Shown here piece by piece: positions 29,591 to 40,992 of a DNA stretch of 64,000 nucleotides (position 1 is the stretch's first letter; every line of letters begins with the position of its first letter). This stretch comes from Pegoplata infirma. Lineage: Eukaryota > Arthropoda > Insecta > Diptera > Anthomyiidae. Where the stretch lies: NCBI GenBank assembly GCA_963921195.1, contig OY992537.1, positions 60,412,313-60,476,312 of the forward strand, read 5' to 3'. Made by a program: the position numbers and the translations under genes. The notes below the pieces were generated by a model that was not told the origin of the DNA, did no database searches, and saw only the letters and a program-made list of their open reading frames with translations.

Positions 29591-29812
29591 AAATTACTGC
29601 TTCCCTGAATAAAGCGCCACTTTGCCTCTCATTCAACCCAATGTGCAACGTTACGTTGGAAGGAATAAAAGATTTGGCCAAGTCGCATTTACTACTCTCA
29701 CATATTTTTTGTACTTTTGTTAAACAAAAGTAACAGTGAAATGTTGTTTTTTATTTTTAGTACCAAAAGGTACAAAAAAATAAAATGTATTTATTCGGCC
29801 TTTATATATGTA

Positions 29813-30069
29813 TATATATTCGATTAGAGTTTTATTCTAGTTCGAGGCCCAAAAATATTTCTATATATGATATTGTCATAATAGAGTATTTTTAATTTTT
29901 GCTTTAAAAAAGTTACTCATCTCATAGTATATCTGTACTGATCAGTTTCATCGCCACTAAAGGAATCATCAGCAGACTTTAGAGAATCATCGTTGGTCAA
30001 TCAAACATCAAACCAGACATAATATTTGATATATTTCTCAAGTTATATGAGAAATATTATTATGAAGGT
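29813..30069 (+). repeat. repeat N, uninterrupted copy
   Basis: Near identical to 61678-61757 plus 62206-62382, from 'attcgattagagttttattc' to 'gagaaatattattatgaagg'. It holds the intact target 'taatagag' (29879-29886) that hAT-6 duplicated in the other copy. It also has 'catcaaa' extra at about 30006, a small slippage difference. Confidence 0.85.
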
Positions 30070-30237
30070 ATTTTTTTTTATGAAAAAATAATTTTTTAGT
30101 AAAAAAAAAAATTCTGACGACAAAATAAATTTTTGATGAAAAATACTTTTTTTTGAAAAATACATTTTGTTAATTTTTTTAAACAAAAATAAAAATTATG
30201 AAAAAAAAAAAATTTGTTCCTACCTGTTTTATACATA
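30070..30237. other. A/T-run spacer
   Basis: Alternating poly-A and poly-T. Nothing recognisable. Confidence 0.4.
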
Positions 30238-31213
30238 TGAATAGTTCATGCGAATAAAGACGAATAGACCATTTGTAGAATTTTACAGGGGACAATAAAA
30301 ACGCAGGAAACGATTAAAAAACAATATTTTTGTCAACTTTTTGGTTTAAGCTTAAAGATTTAGGTCACATCTACCTATATACAAAATTTTAGTAAGGTAT
30401 TCGAAAGAGAACTTGCCAAAAATTGGACTTAAATTTTTTGCTTAAATGGAAAAAGGGCGAATATCCAAAAAAATGTATTGAAATTTGAATAAAAATGTGT
30501 TACTTTGTAGCAGATTTTGACTACATTTTCACGAGACTTGCAATACTTGACGAACTATGGTTGGTATTTGTTTGTAACACTTTAAGGACTTCAAGGATAC
30601 ATTTTTTAAGGATTGCCAGGACATGCAAAAAAAATTTTGTTTGTTAATTTTTTTTTAATATTCCTGCCATATGATGCAGTAGTAATTCTTTATGACACTA
30701 AATACATTTTTAGGAATTATAATATTAACCCTTGACTGCATATTACGACGTAACATAAACGGACATGAAAAAAATTTTGTTTTTTATTCCTGACATTGGA
30801 TGCAGTATTAACACTTAAAGTTTGTATGTGCTAAGATCGTTTTTTTTTTTGTGTACAATTTCAAATTTTATCTAATATCAAACTCGCAGCTAAATAATTT
30901 TTATATAATATTTTGTTAAGGATGGATATTCGCCCTTTTTGCTTTCCACACTTTAAAGTCTTATAACTCAAGAACGGTAAAATTGTTTGCCAATATAATA
31001 TGTGTGGTTTGTTCCTCGTAATATTCTTTTAACACATTGTTACCGAAAGTAAAATTTTTGTATGTTTTTGTGTTGTATTTAATCAAAATTGTGCGTTAGT
31101 TCACTCCCAATTTTTGCATAGGATTGTAGGGCTCTGCTAATAAAATGCATTTATGCAAAAAAACGTGTTTGCGAAAAAGTGGTCTATTCGTCCTTATTCG
31201 CATGAACTATTCA
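30238..31213. mobile_element. TA-flanked element with 34-bp inverted ends
   Basis: The ends TGAATAGTTCATGCGAATAA (30238) and its complement (31194-31213), extended by 'gacgaatagacca', match at 33 of 34 positions. TA flanks both sides. A subterminal pair 'aaaagggcgaatatcc' (30451) and 'ggatattcgccctttt' (30924) is also inverted. It is 976 bp and no transposase is visible. A non-autonomous Tc1/mariner-like element is the best guess. Confidence 0.7.
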
Positions 31214-31259
31214 TATATTGTTGGACTTTATATTTTATAACTAAAGTTTTATAAATTTT

Positions 31260-31550
31260 GGTTTGAGTTCATATTAATTATTTCTGAGAAATAATAATTT
31301 TTGTTGTTCAATAAGAAAATCTGAAAAAATTATTGACAACACAGAGTAAGTGGAGATGCCGTCATCACTCTTCGATTGTCATAGTAATATTTCTAAGACT
31401 TAGAAATATGAAATAAAAATTCAACTCGCACATTTTTCAAGACTTGAAAAGTCCTACTACGGGCTGTAACTCTGAGAAAATCTACTACATACAGTGTAAG
31501 AAATTACAACTGTGATAGAAAAAGTTTAAAATAGATTCGTTCGTTCTTGC
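31260..31550. repeat. repeat D
   Basis: Shares 'attatttctgagaaataat' and 'gacaacacag...taagtggagatg' (inverted) and 'gagaaaatctactacata' (direct) with the insertion at 14929-15420. Confidence 0.5.
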
Positions 31551-31555
31551 TTAAG

Positions 31556-32366
31556 GATTTTTTTTTTATACCCTACACCACTCTGTGGTACAGGGTATAA
31601 TGAGTTTGTGCTGATGGTTGTAACTAGCCGAAATATTGGTCCTAGACCTACCTTCAAGTATACCGATCGACTCAGAATGACTTTTTGAGTCGATTTAGCG
31701 ATGTCCGTCCCTCCGTCTGTCCGTCCGTCCGTCTGTCCATCTATCGGTTTAAGCACGAAAGCGGTCGCAATTTTCAATCAATTGATTTGAAATTTGAAAC
31801 TTAAGCATCTTTTGGCACAAGGACGCCTATTGAAATTGGAGAAAATCAGTCCATGTTAAGACCTAGCCGCCATACAAACGCCCCCTTTGAATTCGGCTTA
31901 AATGACTAATAACCGTATTATAATAGATATCGCTTTGAAATTTAGCAGGTAATCAAATTTTGTGTGCACGAATTTTCATTCCAAGTTTCAAAGGAATCGG
32001 GTCAGGCCTTCTGGTAGTCCCCATACAAACCACCCTCCCGATATTCACATAAATCCCTCAAAATTCAAGAAAATGGAAATATTTAATAAAAATTGTATTT
32101 TTAGGTGTTAAACGTATACTTTAGTAACCCAATCAAATCGGATTATAATTGTACCACTTAGTCCCCCATATAAAAATTTCGACCGATATGTAGTTAAATC
32201 GGTATATTGACAAAAAAAATAAACCAATTCCACTAAAATTTGATCTGTGTGTGTTTTCTAGATCCAATCGGTCCATGTTTGGCCTTGGGACCCATTTTCC
32301 GGAAAACACTTGTGTGGGGTATCATATGGTCGGTCTGGACCGACTATAACTTTCTTACTTGTTTAA
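31556..32366 (+). mobile_element. mini-me-2 element, full copy
   Basis: Starts with the terminal hairpin 'taccctacaccactctgtgg' plus 'tacagggta', then 'gtccgtc'-type tract (31703-31738), and ends 'ggtcggtctggaccgactat' plus 'aactttcttacttg'. It is the most complete mini-me-2 in the window and the reference for the fragments at 910, 6170, 6835, 53252, 54425 and 58512. Non-coding. Confidence 0.8.
31703..31738 (+). repeat. (GTCY)n tract of mini-me-2
   Basis: About nine GTCC/GTCT units with one interruption (CTCC). Confidence 0.85.
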
Positions 32367-32697
32367 TTTATAACCATTCAAGTCTGTTAAACTAACACAA
32401 CAAACCATAATACCGTGATTTTTTTTTTCGCGAAAAATATATTTTGTTTGCGAAATATCTTTATTTTCATGAAAAATTGCTCAATACAAATATTTTTAGT
32501 TTAAATTGAATTTGCGACAGCCATCTGGTAAAGCTGGTTTGTGTACACTAAATCCCATTGTAATATCAGTTTTTTCAAAGTTAGCGTATGTATTAGCGAT
32601 ATTCGCGAGTATTTTTTTTTATTTTTAAGAAAATAAATATTCTTTTCATATTATTTAGACAATTGCTTAATTTTTAACATCTAAACTCTATTGAATA

Positions 32698-33941
32698 TGG
32701 GTGAAATCAAAAAATGTCAACCAAACCATGTAATCGTGTCATATCTCATACATGGGTTAAAGTATTCGCGTATTTTTTAATGTACAACGTCGTATAGACT
32801 GGCGTTCTACATAACTAACAACAATCCGGATATTAGTTAGCTATTTTAAACAAGTTATTTTTATTTTTGTAGGCCAAATGTAAACTCCGTCGCCAATAAC
32901 AATTTCAATTTTTAAACGTTAACCGGTTATATCTTAAAAACCAATAACCCAAAAGCTTAATAATTGACTACATTTTTAAAGAGGGAATGTTGACGCTCTT
33001 AAAAAATATTTTTGTATAGTCATAACTATCTCTTTTACCCATGCAAACACGGCTTCAATTGTGTAACGATTTTTCGACACTTTTTTTCGACATAATGGAA
33101 CCTGACAATTTTGTTGTTTTTGACGTATTATGTTTAGAAAAATAATAGGTTATTGCCCCATTTATTAAACGCGAGGCTATTAAGTACCATTTTGCATCAT
33201 TGGTTTCAAGTTTGCTCTTTGCATATTAATTTCTCGGTATGAAAAGATAATTCATAAATGAAAAATCGAAAAATGCTGTAAACTCCGTCTCCACGTTTAC
33301 AACAAAACTACTTAGCGTGTATCTGAAATATCGTCATATTTTGACGTATCTAGTTGACATCTAATGATTTTTCGGAAACCAATTTCCGACAAATAGTTTT
33401 CGAAAAAAAAGGTCAAAAAGTGACGAAATGTAAACTCCGTCTCTGTAAACTCCGTCAACTTTTTTTTTTTTGCAGATAGCATTAATAAACCTTATGTAGT
33501 TGTTAAAACCGACGCAAATATTTACACTAGTCATTCAAAAATGTAAAAAAACTAATTTTTACAGAAATAATAATAAATTAGTTTTGCGTTTCCTTAGAAA
33601 AATCCTATTAAAATAAAACGTAATTGTAAAATCTTTAATAACAAAAACCAGAAAAAATCCTAATTACAAAAATTACAATTTAATTTAAATTACAATAAAA
33701 TGTTTTCAAAGAAAATTCAAAAAATTTAATGTATTTTTCTAAGGTGAATGTAAACTCCGTCACCAAAAAAATCATAAAATTGTCGATAAAACTTGTTTGA
33801 AACAATTTGTAGAAGGGATCTTTTATAGTTACATTAGTAGTGATGTTACATATCGATTTTAATAAAAAATTTATCAAAAATTAAAATTTTTTGTTTGTAC
33901 AATTTTAGCTCAAAAACACTGACATTTTTTGATTTCACCCA
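32698..33941 (+). mobile_element. TA-flanked element with five GTAAACTCCGTC motifs
   Basis: The ends TGGGTGAAATCAAAAAATGT and the complement (to CACCCA at 33941) are inverted copies over 22 bp, with TA on both sides (32696-32697 and 33942-33943). The 12-mer GTAAACTCCGTC occurs at 32880, 33278, 33430, 33445 and 33750, all on the plus strand. It is 1244 bp with no protein similarity. The TA flank fits a Tc1/mariner-type non-autonomous element. Confidence 0.65.
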
Positions 33942-33974
33942 TATACAAAAAAATATAAAATTATTCGCGAAAAA

Positions 33975-34210
33975 TTTTTTTTCGCGAAGTAGATTCTAAG
34001 ACATTTTTTATATAGAAAGTTTTAGATTATAAGACTTTTTTGCTACAGAAAAAGTATCAGATTCTATACAAAAAGTCTTAGGTTTAGAAATTTTTTTTCT
34101 ACAAAAAGTCTCAGATTCTGAGACATATTTTCTATAGAAAAAGTCTCAAGTGTAGAGACCTTTTTCTTACATTCTGAGATTTTTTTTATAAAAAAAAAAA
34201 TTATTCTTAA
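33975..34210. repeat. short block of the AGATTCTGAGAC satellite
   Basis: Four to six imperfect units alternating 'agattctaagac'-like and 'tatagaaa(a)agt'-like parts, the same satellite as inside hAT-3 (48960-50290). Confidence 0.65.
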
Positions 34211-34590
34211 AAATTTTTATTGAATATCAACTCATGTATATCTTCTTGTAAAATTAACTTATTTCAATTAATATATTACAAAAAAAAACATTATTTTTAT
34301 CTTTTTATTTTACGGTTGAAGGACCCCATTAATAAAATATTTTAGTTGTCGTGCTATTATATCGGTCACAACAACCATTTTGTTCTTAGAATTTTTCGTT
34401 GCTTCAACAGATATATTCAGTTGCTCTTAATGAAATTCGATAAATATACCAATTGACTGAATCGGAATTATTAGTAATCACAACTGATAAAAGTGATAGT
34501 TGGCTGGACTACAAAAATTTGGTAGGTTCTAAATTTGGTTGGCACAACGAATCCGTTTTCTGTGTGTATACTTACAGAAAAAAGATGTAA
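34211..34590. other. spacer; right edge may be the left half of a CACTC element
   Basis: Mostly unrecognised. The last 30 bp ('gtatacttacagaaaaaaga' to 'tgtaa') resemble 38531-38555 of the CACTC element, as expected if the Helitron inserted into a second copy whose right part is at 39622-40304. Confidence 0.35.
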
Positions 34591-34601
34591 TCTATATCTA
34601 T

Positions 34602-35943
34602 TAGGGTGGCAGCGAAATGTATGGAGCAATTTTTTTGTATTAATATTGATGTCTCCCGGGCGGAATATTGTGCCACATGGTCTAAAACTGATGTGGAAAA
34701 AATTTCAGCCAAATCGGATAACTTTAACCCGTGCCCCTTTGAGGTCAAAGTTCAAATGATAAAAAAAAAAAATTTCCATACAAGCAAAAAATTTTTTTTT
34801 CGATTTTTTTTTTTTATATTTTTTAATATTAGTTAGCTTTATTAGCTTATTAACAACAAAAAATTTCATTTCGATCGGACAAGATTTTCAGTTTCAAAAG
34901 TGACTCTGAAAAAAAATTTTTAGGCTTGTTAGAAGCTTACTCTAAAAAATTTTCAAAAAATTTTTTTTTTTAGTTTTGACAAGCATACATTAATGACATT
35001 TTATCGCTCTAAATAATAGGTTTTTTTTAAAAATTTTTGTGATATCGTAATTTCGTTTTTTAATAGGGCCAAAAACTAAATTTTTGCAGCTTTTGGCCCC
35101 AATTTAGAACAAAACTTCGATGTCACAAAAAAAAAAAAAAATAAAAAGAAAAACTGTTATCAAAAGCGACGTAAAATCTTAAATGTGTGCTTGTCAGAGC
35201 TAAAAAAAAAGTTAGTAAGCTTTACTAGCTTATTAACAACAAAAAATTTCATTTCGATCGGACAAGATTTTCTGTTACAAAAGTGGTCTTGAAAAAAAAA
35301 AATTGAGACTGTCTTGAGACAGCATACTCTTAAAAAAATATTTTTTTTTTTGTTTTTAAAAGTTTACAAAATAGCTTACGTTTGTTTCTCTTGATAATAC
35401 ATATTCCAAATCTATCATTTTTTTCTTTCTGGGACATTGTGATCATGCTCTTAAATAGGACCAAAAACTGCACTTTTTCAGTTTCTTACCCCAATTTAGA
35501 ACAAAAATGCGATGTCGAAAAAAAATTAAAAAAAAAAAATTAAAAAACCTGGTATTAAGAGCAACAAAAATTCTTTAATGTGTGCTTATCAAAACTAAAA
35601 AAAAAAACTTTTTTAGAGTAAGCTTCTAACAAGCCTGAAAATTTTTTTTCAGAGTCACTTTTGAAACTGAAAATCTTGTCCGATCGAAATGAAATTTTAT
35701 GTTGTTAAGAAGCTAATAAAGCTAACTAATATTAAAAAATAAAAAAAATAAAAATCGAAAAAAAAATTTTTTGCTTGTATGGAAATTTTTTTTTTTATCA
35801 TTTGAACTTTGACCTCAAAGGGGCACGGGTTAAAGTTATCCGATTTGGCTGAAATTTTTTCCACATCAGTTTAAGACCATGTGGCACAATATTCCGCCCG
35901 GGAGATGTTGAAAATCCAAAGTTGAAATTTAGCTGCCACCCTA
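34602..35943. mobile_element. hAT-4, foldback hAT-type element
   Basis: The ends TAGGGTGGCAGC and GCTGCCACCCTA are inverted. The 8-bp target duplication ATATCTAT is exact (34594-34601 and 35944-35951). Long arms pair: 'cccgggcggaatattgtgcc' (34658) with 'ggcacaatattccgcccggg' (35883), and further in 'tttcgatcggacaagatttt'. The latter block occurs three times, twice direct and once inverted. 1342 bp, no transposase. Confidence 0.85.
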
Positions 35944-37283
35944 ATATCTATACTAATATTATAAAGTGGTAATGTTTGTATGTTTGTTTTTTTGTTTGTT
36001 AGTTTGTTTGTAGAGGGTAATCTCCGGAACTACTTATCCGATTTTAAAAATGTTTTCAGCAATATTTAATTGTTCCTCCGGGATGGATATAGGCCAGGTT
36101 TTATCGACCACGCCCACTTTTGGACAAAAAACGGAAAATTGAAAAATCTCCGAAACTACTAAACCGATTTCCAAAATTTTTTCACCAATCCATACTTGGA
36201 ATGGTCCTTCATGGTGAACACATGCTGGGTTTCATCGAAAACGCCCACATCTACGCCCACTTTTGGTAAAAAACTTTAAATTTAAATATCTATTAAACTA
36301 CTCATCTGATTTCGACATAGGCTAGGATTGATCGACCACGCACACTTTTAGCCAAAAAACGTGAAATTTAAAAATCTCCACAACTACTGAACTGATTTAA
36401 AAATTGTTTTCACCAATACATGCTTGGAAAATAAATAAATAGGCTAGGATTTATCGACAACGCCCACTTTCACGCCAGCTATTCAGCAAAAAAAACTAAA
36501 ATTTAAAAATCTCCAAAAATGTTCATCCGATTTCCAAAATTTGTTCACATATACTAGGTGCTTCGGAGTGGAAATATTCTAGGTTTTATTTACCACTCCC
36601 ACATTTGGCAAGAAAAACGTAAAATTTAAATATGATCAAACCACTCATCCGATTAAAAAAACGTTATCACCAATATACATATATTAAGAATAGTGCTTCA
36701 GGGAAGACATAAGTTAGCTCTCATCGACCACACCTACTTCTAAACCCACTTTGGGCCAAAAAACGTAAAATTTCAAAATATCCGAAACTACTCATTTAAA
36801 AAATGTTTTCTCCAATATTAAGAATGGTCCATCAGGTTAGACATAGGCTACGGTTCATCTACGTAAAATTTGTAAATTTGTATACGAAACTTATTATGAG
36901 ATTTCAAAAATGTTTTCACCAACATTTAGAATTTTCTTTCAGGGTGAGTTAGGGAAGGTTTCATTGACCACATCCATTTTAAAGATCACTTTAGGTCAAA
37001 AGACGTTAAATTTTAAAATCTACCAAACAACTCATTTAATTTCAAAACATTCTGAAAAATGCCCTTTTTGGAAATTCCTGTTTTACTGGGGCAAATACGT
37101 GCAAAGTAGTGAACATTGTAACTTTTTCTATCTCCTGAATAGTTGGTCATAAAAAGTTGAAATGTTGGATCCTCCAGCCCAAAAAATCATTCTGATAAAG
37201 TACCTTCTGGAAATTTAGATTTTAATGGGGATAAGGGTAAATTATTGTAATATGATACTTTTTTTTTTTAAGAATAAAGCCTA

Positions 37284-39238
37284 CACTCAAAAAAAAAAGT
37301 TTGTAAAATTACAAGTAAAAGGTCTTGTAATTCTATTTTACTAATATTTTTGTCTTTTTACAAAAATTGTTGTATATTTAATAAAACGAAAACTACAGTT
37401 TGCTTTGTAATTTTACTATTATATGTTGGTAAATTTATTTTACATTTTTTTTAGGTAAATTTACAAAAAAGTGAATTATTTTACAAATTAAAAAAATATT
37501 ACAAGGTGTTTAGTTTTTTTACACAAGAAAACTGTTATTGTACAACAAAATTTTACTTGATGTTATTTAGTCTTTCTACCAAAAAATGTGTTATTACAAA
37601 CATTTTTTTTTTTAAGATCGTTTACAAGGTTTTCAGTTTGAAATGTATGTATTGAAAAGTACAAAATTCCAATGTAATTTTACAAAACTTATTTTATTAC
37701 TAGAATTAGTGTTGTTTTACAAAAAAAAAATAATTATTCAACAATAGGACACGCAAAAGTTTTTAAGTTCAGATTTTTTTTTTGCATTTTGGAGTAAAAA
37801 ATTTAGTTAAAAATATTTTTTTTTAAATAAAAAATTTCATGAAAAAAAAAGTTTGGAAATTTTTTAAGTTCCGGACACAAAAATTTTTCAACTAATTGTA
37901 AGCTTTAGCAAAAAAATTGAATTTTTACACCATTTTTTTTGTAATTTCCTTTAGTAAAATACCACAATTTTTATTGTTCTAGTTTTTTCTTTGTATTTTT
38001 ACCATTTTTGGTAATTTTACCATATTTTTTTGGTAATTTTTTTTTTAAATTTGGCAACTAAAATGTCAATAAAAAGCTGCCAATTATGAAAAATTAAGTT
38101 TTTTTTATTTTAACAGGTACTTAAACATCCAATCTACAATATCCAAAATTTTTTTTGCCAATTTTTACAAATACTTGTGAAAATAATTAAAAATTAAAAA
38201 AAAATTGTGATTTTTTGACTAATTTTTCCTGAAAATATAAGAAATTTCTTGTGTAGCCTCCTTCGCAATTCTCATATGTTCTACTTAAGAAAAAACAAAA
38301 TGTCGAAAAAAATAAAAAAGTGCAGTGTTATACATAAAAAAGTTTTTTAAAAGTGTTCAAGTGAAAAAAAAATCATTTCAGGTTGTTGAAGTGCTACTCC
38401 AGCTGCCGAAGAAGGAAAAATAAGATGCACCAATGGAAAATAACCGTTAAATTTACAAAACAAATATGTAAATAAACCATTTTTTTTTGTAAATTTACAA
38501 AAGAAATATAAAAATTTAAAAAACAAAATTGTATACTTACGAAAAAAATTGTAATTTCACAAAAATGAAGTAGAAAATACAAAAACAATATTGTAAATTT
38601 ACAAATTTTTTGGTTAAACTACTGTTTTTACGGCAAAAAAAAATTAGAAAAAATGGTATATATACAATAAAAATTTTAAATTTACCACTTTTTATTGTAA
38701 ATATACAAGTTTTTTGCCATAAAAAACAGTAGTTTAACCAAACAATTTGTAAATTTACAATTTTGGTTTTTGATTTTCTACTTTATTTTGTAAATTTACA
38801 ACTTTTTTTGTAAGTTTACAATTTTTTTTGTAAATTTTATTTTTTTTTTTTTTGTAAATTTACAATTTTTATTGTAAATATACGTGTTTTTCAATATTTT
38901 TTTGCGGTAAAAACAGTAGTTTAACCAAATAATTTGTTAATCTACAATTTATTTTTTTCATTTTCTATTTTTTCTTTGTAAAATAACAACCTTTTTCTGT
39001 AAGTTTACAATTTTGTTTTGTAAATTTACCAAATTTTTTGTAAATTTACAAAAAAAATGTTCACCTCGAAGTTAATATTTTACAAAAAAAATTGTAAATT
39101 TACATTTTCTTTTGTTAAATCAATTTACAAATTATCCCCGTAACATTACGGGGATTCTTGCTAGTACATATTTTACAAAACCTGGCCTGTAAAATCACGG
39201 GGATTTTATGTCATTTTACAAACTTTTTTTTTTGAGTG
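37284..39238. mobile_element. CACTC element inserted in the Helitron
   Basis: CACTCAAAAAAAAAAGTTTG (37284) and its inverted counterpart 'acaaacttttttttttgagtg' (ending 39238), with TA at both borders. The 1955-bp interior is full of 'ttgtaaatttacaa' units. Repeated 'cagtagtttaacc'/'ggttaaactactg' lies at 38611, 38729 and 38922, and a hairpin CCCCGTAACATTACGGGG at 39136. No coding capacity. The 680-bp right part is duplicated at 39622-40304. Confidence 0.8.
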
Positions 39239-39621
39239 TACATGGAACGAAATGAATTGGAATTCTGAACATAATGGAATAAAAAGGGGACCAAATGAAT
39301 AGAAAAGGAAACGAAATGGGATAGAACGGGGAACGAAATGGAGTGAAACGGGGAATAAAATGGTTTCAATAATTACGATATAAGGGCTCGAAAATGTTTA
39401 AGAACATTATTTACCGAAACGAACATGTTTCCAAGCTAAACGTGGCTGTTTTAATTTTATTGTTTATTTTAAATAGTTTTAATGAAAGACTTCAACAATA
39501 AAAATTAAATAAAATAAAAATTCTGTAGGCGAGAATTTTACAAATGGAGACTCTAATCCTGATCTTTCTTTAATCAGGTATTTAATATTACCGGGGGCGA
39601 AGTTCCGGGCGGGCCTGCTAG

Positions 39622-40304
39622 TTTTACATAAATTAAGTAGAAAATACGAAAACAATATTGTAAATTTACAAATTATTTAGTTAAACTACTGTTTTTACGG
39701 CAAAAAATAAGAAAAAATGGTATATTTACAATAAAAATTGTAAATTTACCACTTTTTATTGTAAATATACAAGTTTATTGCCATAAAAAACAGTAGTTTA
39801 ACCAAACAATTTGTAAATTTACAATTATGTAGTTTGATTTTCTACTTTATTTTGTAAATTTACAGCTTTTTTTTTGTAAGTTTACAATTTGTTTTGTAAA
39901 TCTATTTTTTTTTTTTGCAAATTTACAATTTTTATTGTAAATATACGTGTTTTTTAATATTTTTTTGCGTTAAAAACAGTAGTTTAACCAAATAATTTGT
40001 TAATCTACAATTTATTTTTTTCATTTTCTATTTTTTCTTTGTAAAATAACAACCTTTTTCTGTAAGTTTACAATTTTGTTTTGTAAATTTACCAAATTTT
40101 TTGTAAATTTGCAAAAAAAAAAATGTTCACCTCGAAGTTAATATTTTACAAAAAAAAAATGTAAATTTACATTTTCTTTTGTTAAATCAATTTACAAATT
40201 ATCCCCGTAACATTACGGGGATTCTTGCTAGTACATATTTATAAAACCTGCTTCGTAAATTCACGGGGATTTTATGTCATTTTACAAACTTTTTTTTTTG
40301 AGTG
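39622..40304. mobile_element. second CACTC element, right part, cut by the Helitron
   Basis: Co-linear with 38558-39238 and highly similar. The match begins exactly at the Helitron 3' terminus and ends with 'ttttttttttgagtg' plus TA. It is therefore the right remainder of an older copy into which the Helitron inserted. Confidence 0.8.
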
Positions 40305-40849
40305 TAATAAAAGAATTTAATAAATAGTAAAAATATAAAAAAATATTCTAACAAAAATTGTACAATAATAATGCCAAAGCACTTTTAAGGTTGAAACGTT
40401 GGCAAAGCGCTTCATTTTACAAAAAATAAGTGTTTTGGCAGTACTTTATTTTTTGTACCGCTGGCAATTTCTGCGTGGGTTTTTAATACTTCGATTTATT
40501 TGGTAATTTATTAATTTATTTCATTATTTTCAAAATAAATAGTTTCAAAATGATTCAAAATAGTGGATTTTGATAATAAATTAAATCTAAAAAAATTTTA
40601 AATTAACCAAAAAATTAAAAGCCGAAAATCAAAAAATGCTTGAAACAATTTCTGTGCTGATTTGCATTGCATTTCATGAACATATAAATTGCGGTGGACA
40701 AGTGCGGATATTTTTTTAATTTCAGGAAGATGAGACTTATTATTCGTAACCACATTTACCCGAAATTCCACCTTTTTTATACATAAATATTTTTTTGAAA
40801 AAGGTGTTCTCACTGTTCGAAAAATCGAACAGAGGATCGAAATGCGTTG
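40305..40849. other. spacer, no gene seen
   Basis: AT-rich. 40375-40490 contains 'aaagcgcttcattttac' and 'ggcaatttctgcgtgggttt', weakly like the interior of hAT-1 around 19610. No gene. Confidence 0.35.
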
Positions 40850-40992
40850 AAACATGTTTAACGGGCTTTCAACACGTGAATTTAAGGTGAAACTACTCTG
40901 AAATTCACTGTTTTGCTAATAACTTTTTAACCACTAGACCGATTTGGCGAAAATTCAATACGAACTAGGCCAGGGGAACGACAAATATGTAA
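40850..40992 (-). repeat. mini-me-1 fragment
   Basis: 'aacatgtttaacgggctttc' to 'gaactaggccaggggaacga' matches the middle of the mini-me-1 copies at 12687 and 42414. Confidence 0.65.

Larger units (their letters stand above)
34591..39621 (+). mobile_element. Helitron, non-autonomous, with two nested insertions
   Basis: The 5' end TCTATATCTATACTAATATT (continuing 'ataaag'; hAT-4 splits it after 11 bases) is the usual 5' terminus of a widespread insect Helitron group. The 3' end is a GC-rich hairpin 'accgggggcgaagttccggg' followed by 'cgggcctgCTAG' at 39618-39621. It is flanked by A and T as Helitrons are. Without hAT-4 (34602-35943 and one duplicate) and the CACTC element (37284-39238) it is about 1.7 kb. 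Its left part has repeated 'aaactactcatccgattt' and 'cgcccacttttgg' blocks about every 130-150 bp. No Rep/helicase coding remains. The 5' base could instead be 6 nt further in. Confidence 0.75.

Noticed and set aside
36000..36900. LTR or solo-LTR in the repetitive 'cgcccacttttgg' region
   Set aside because: No terminal direct repeats or TG/CA ends; position and ends fit the Helitron interior.
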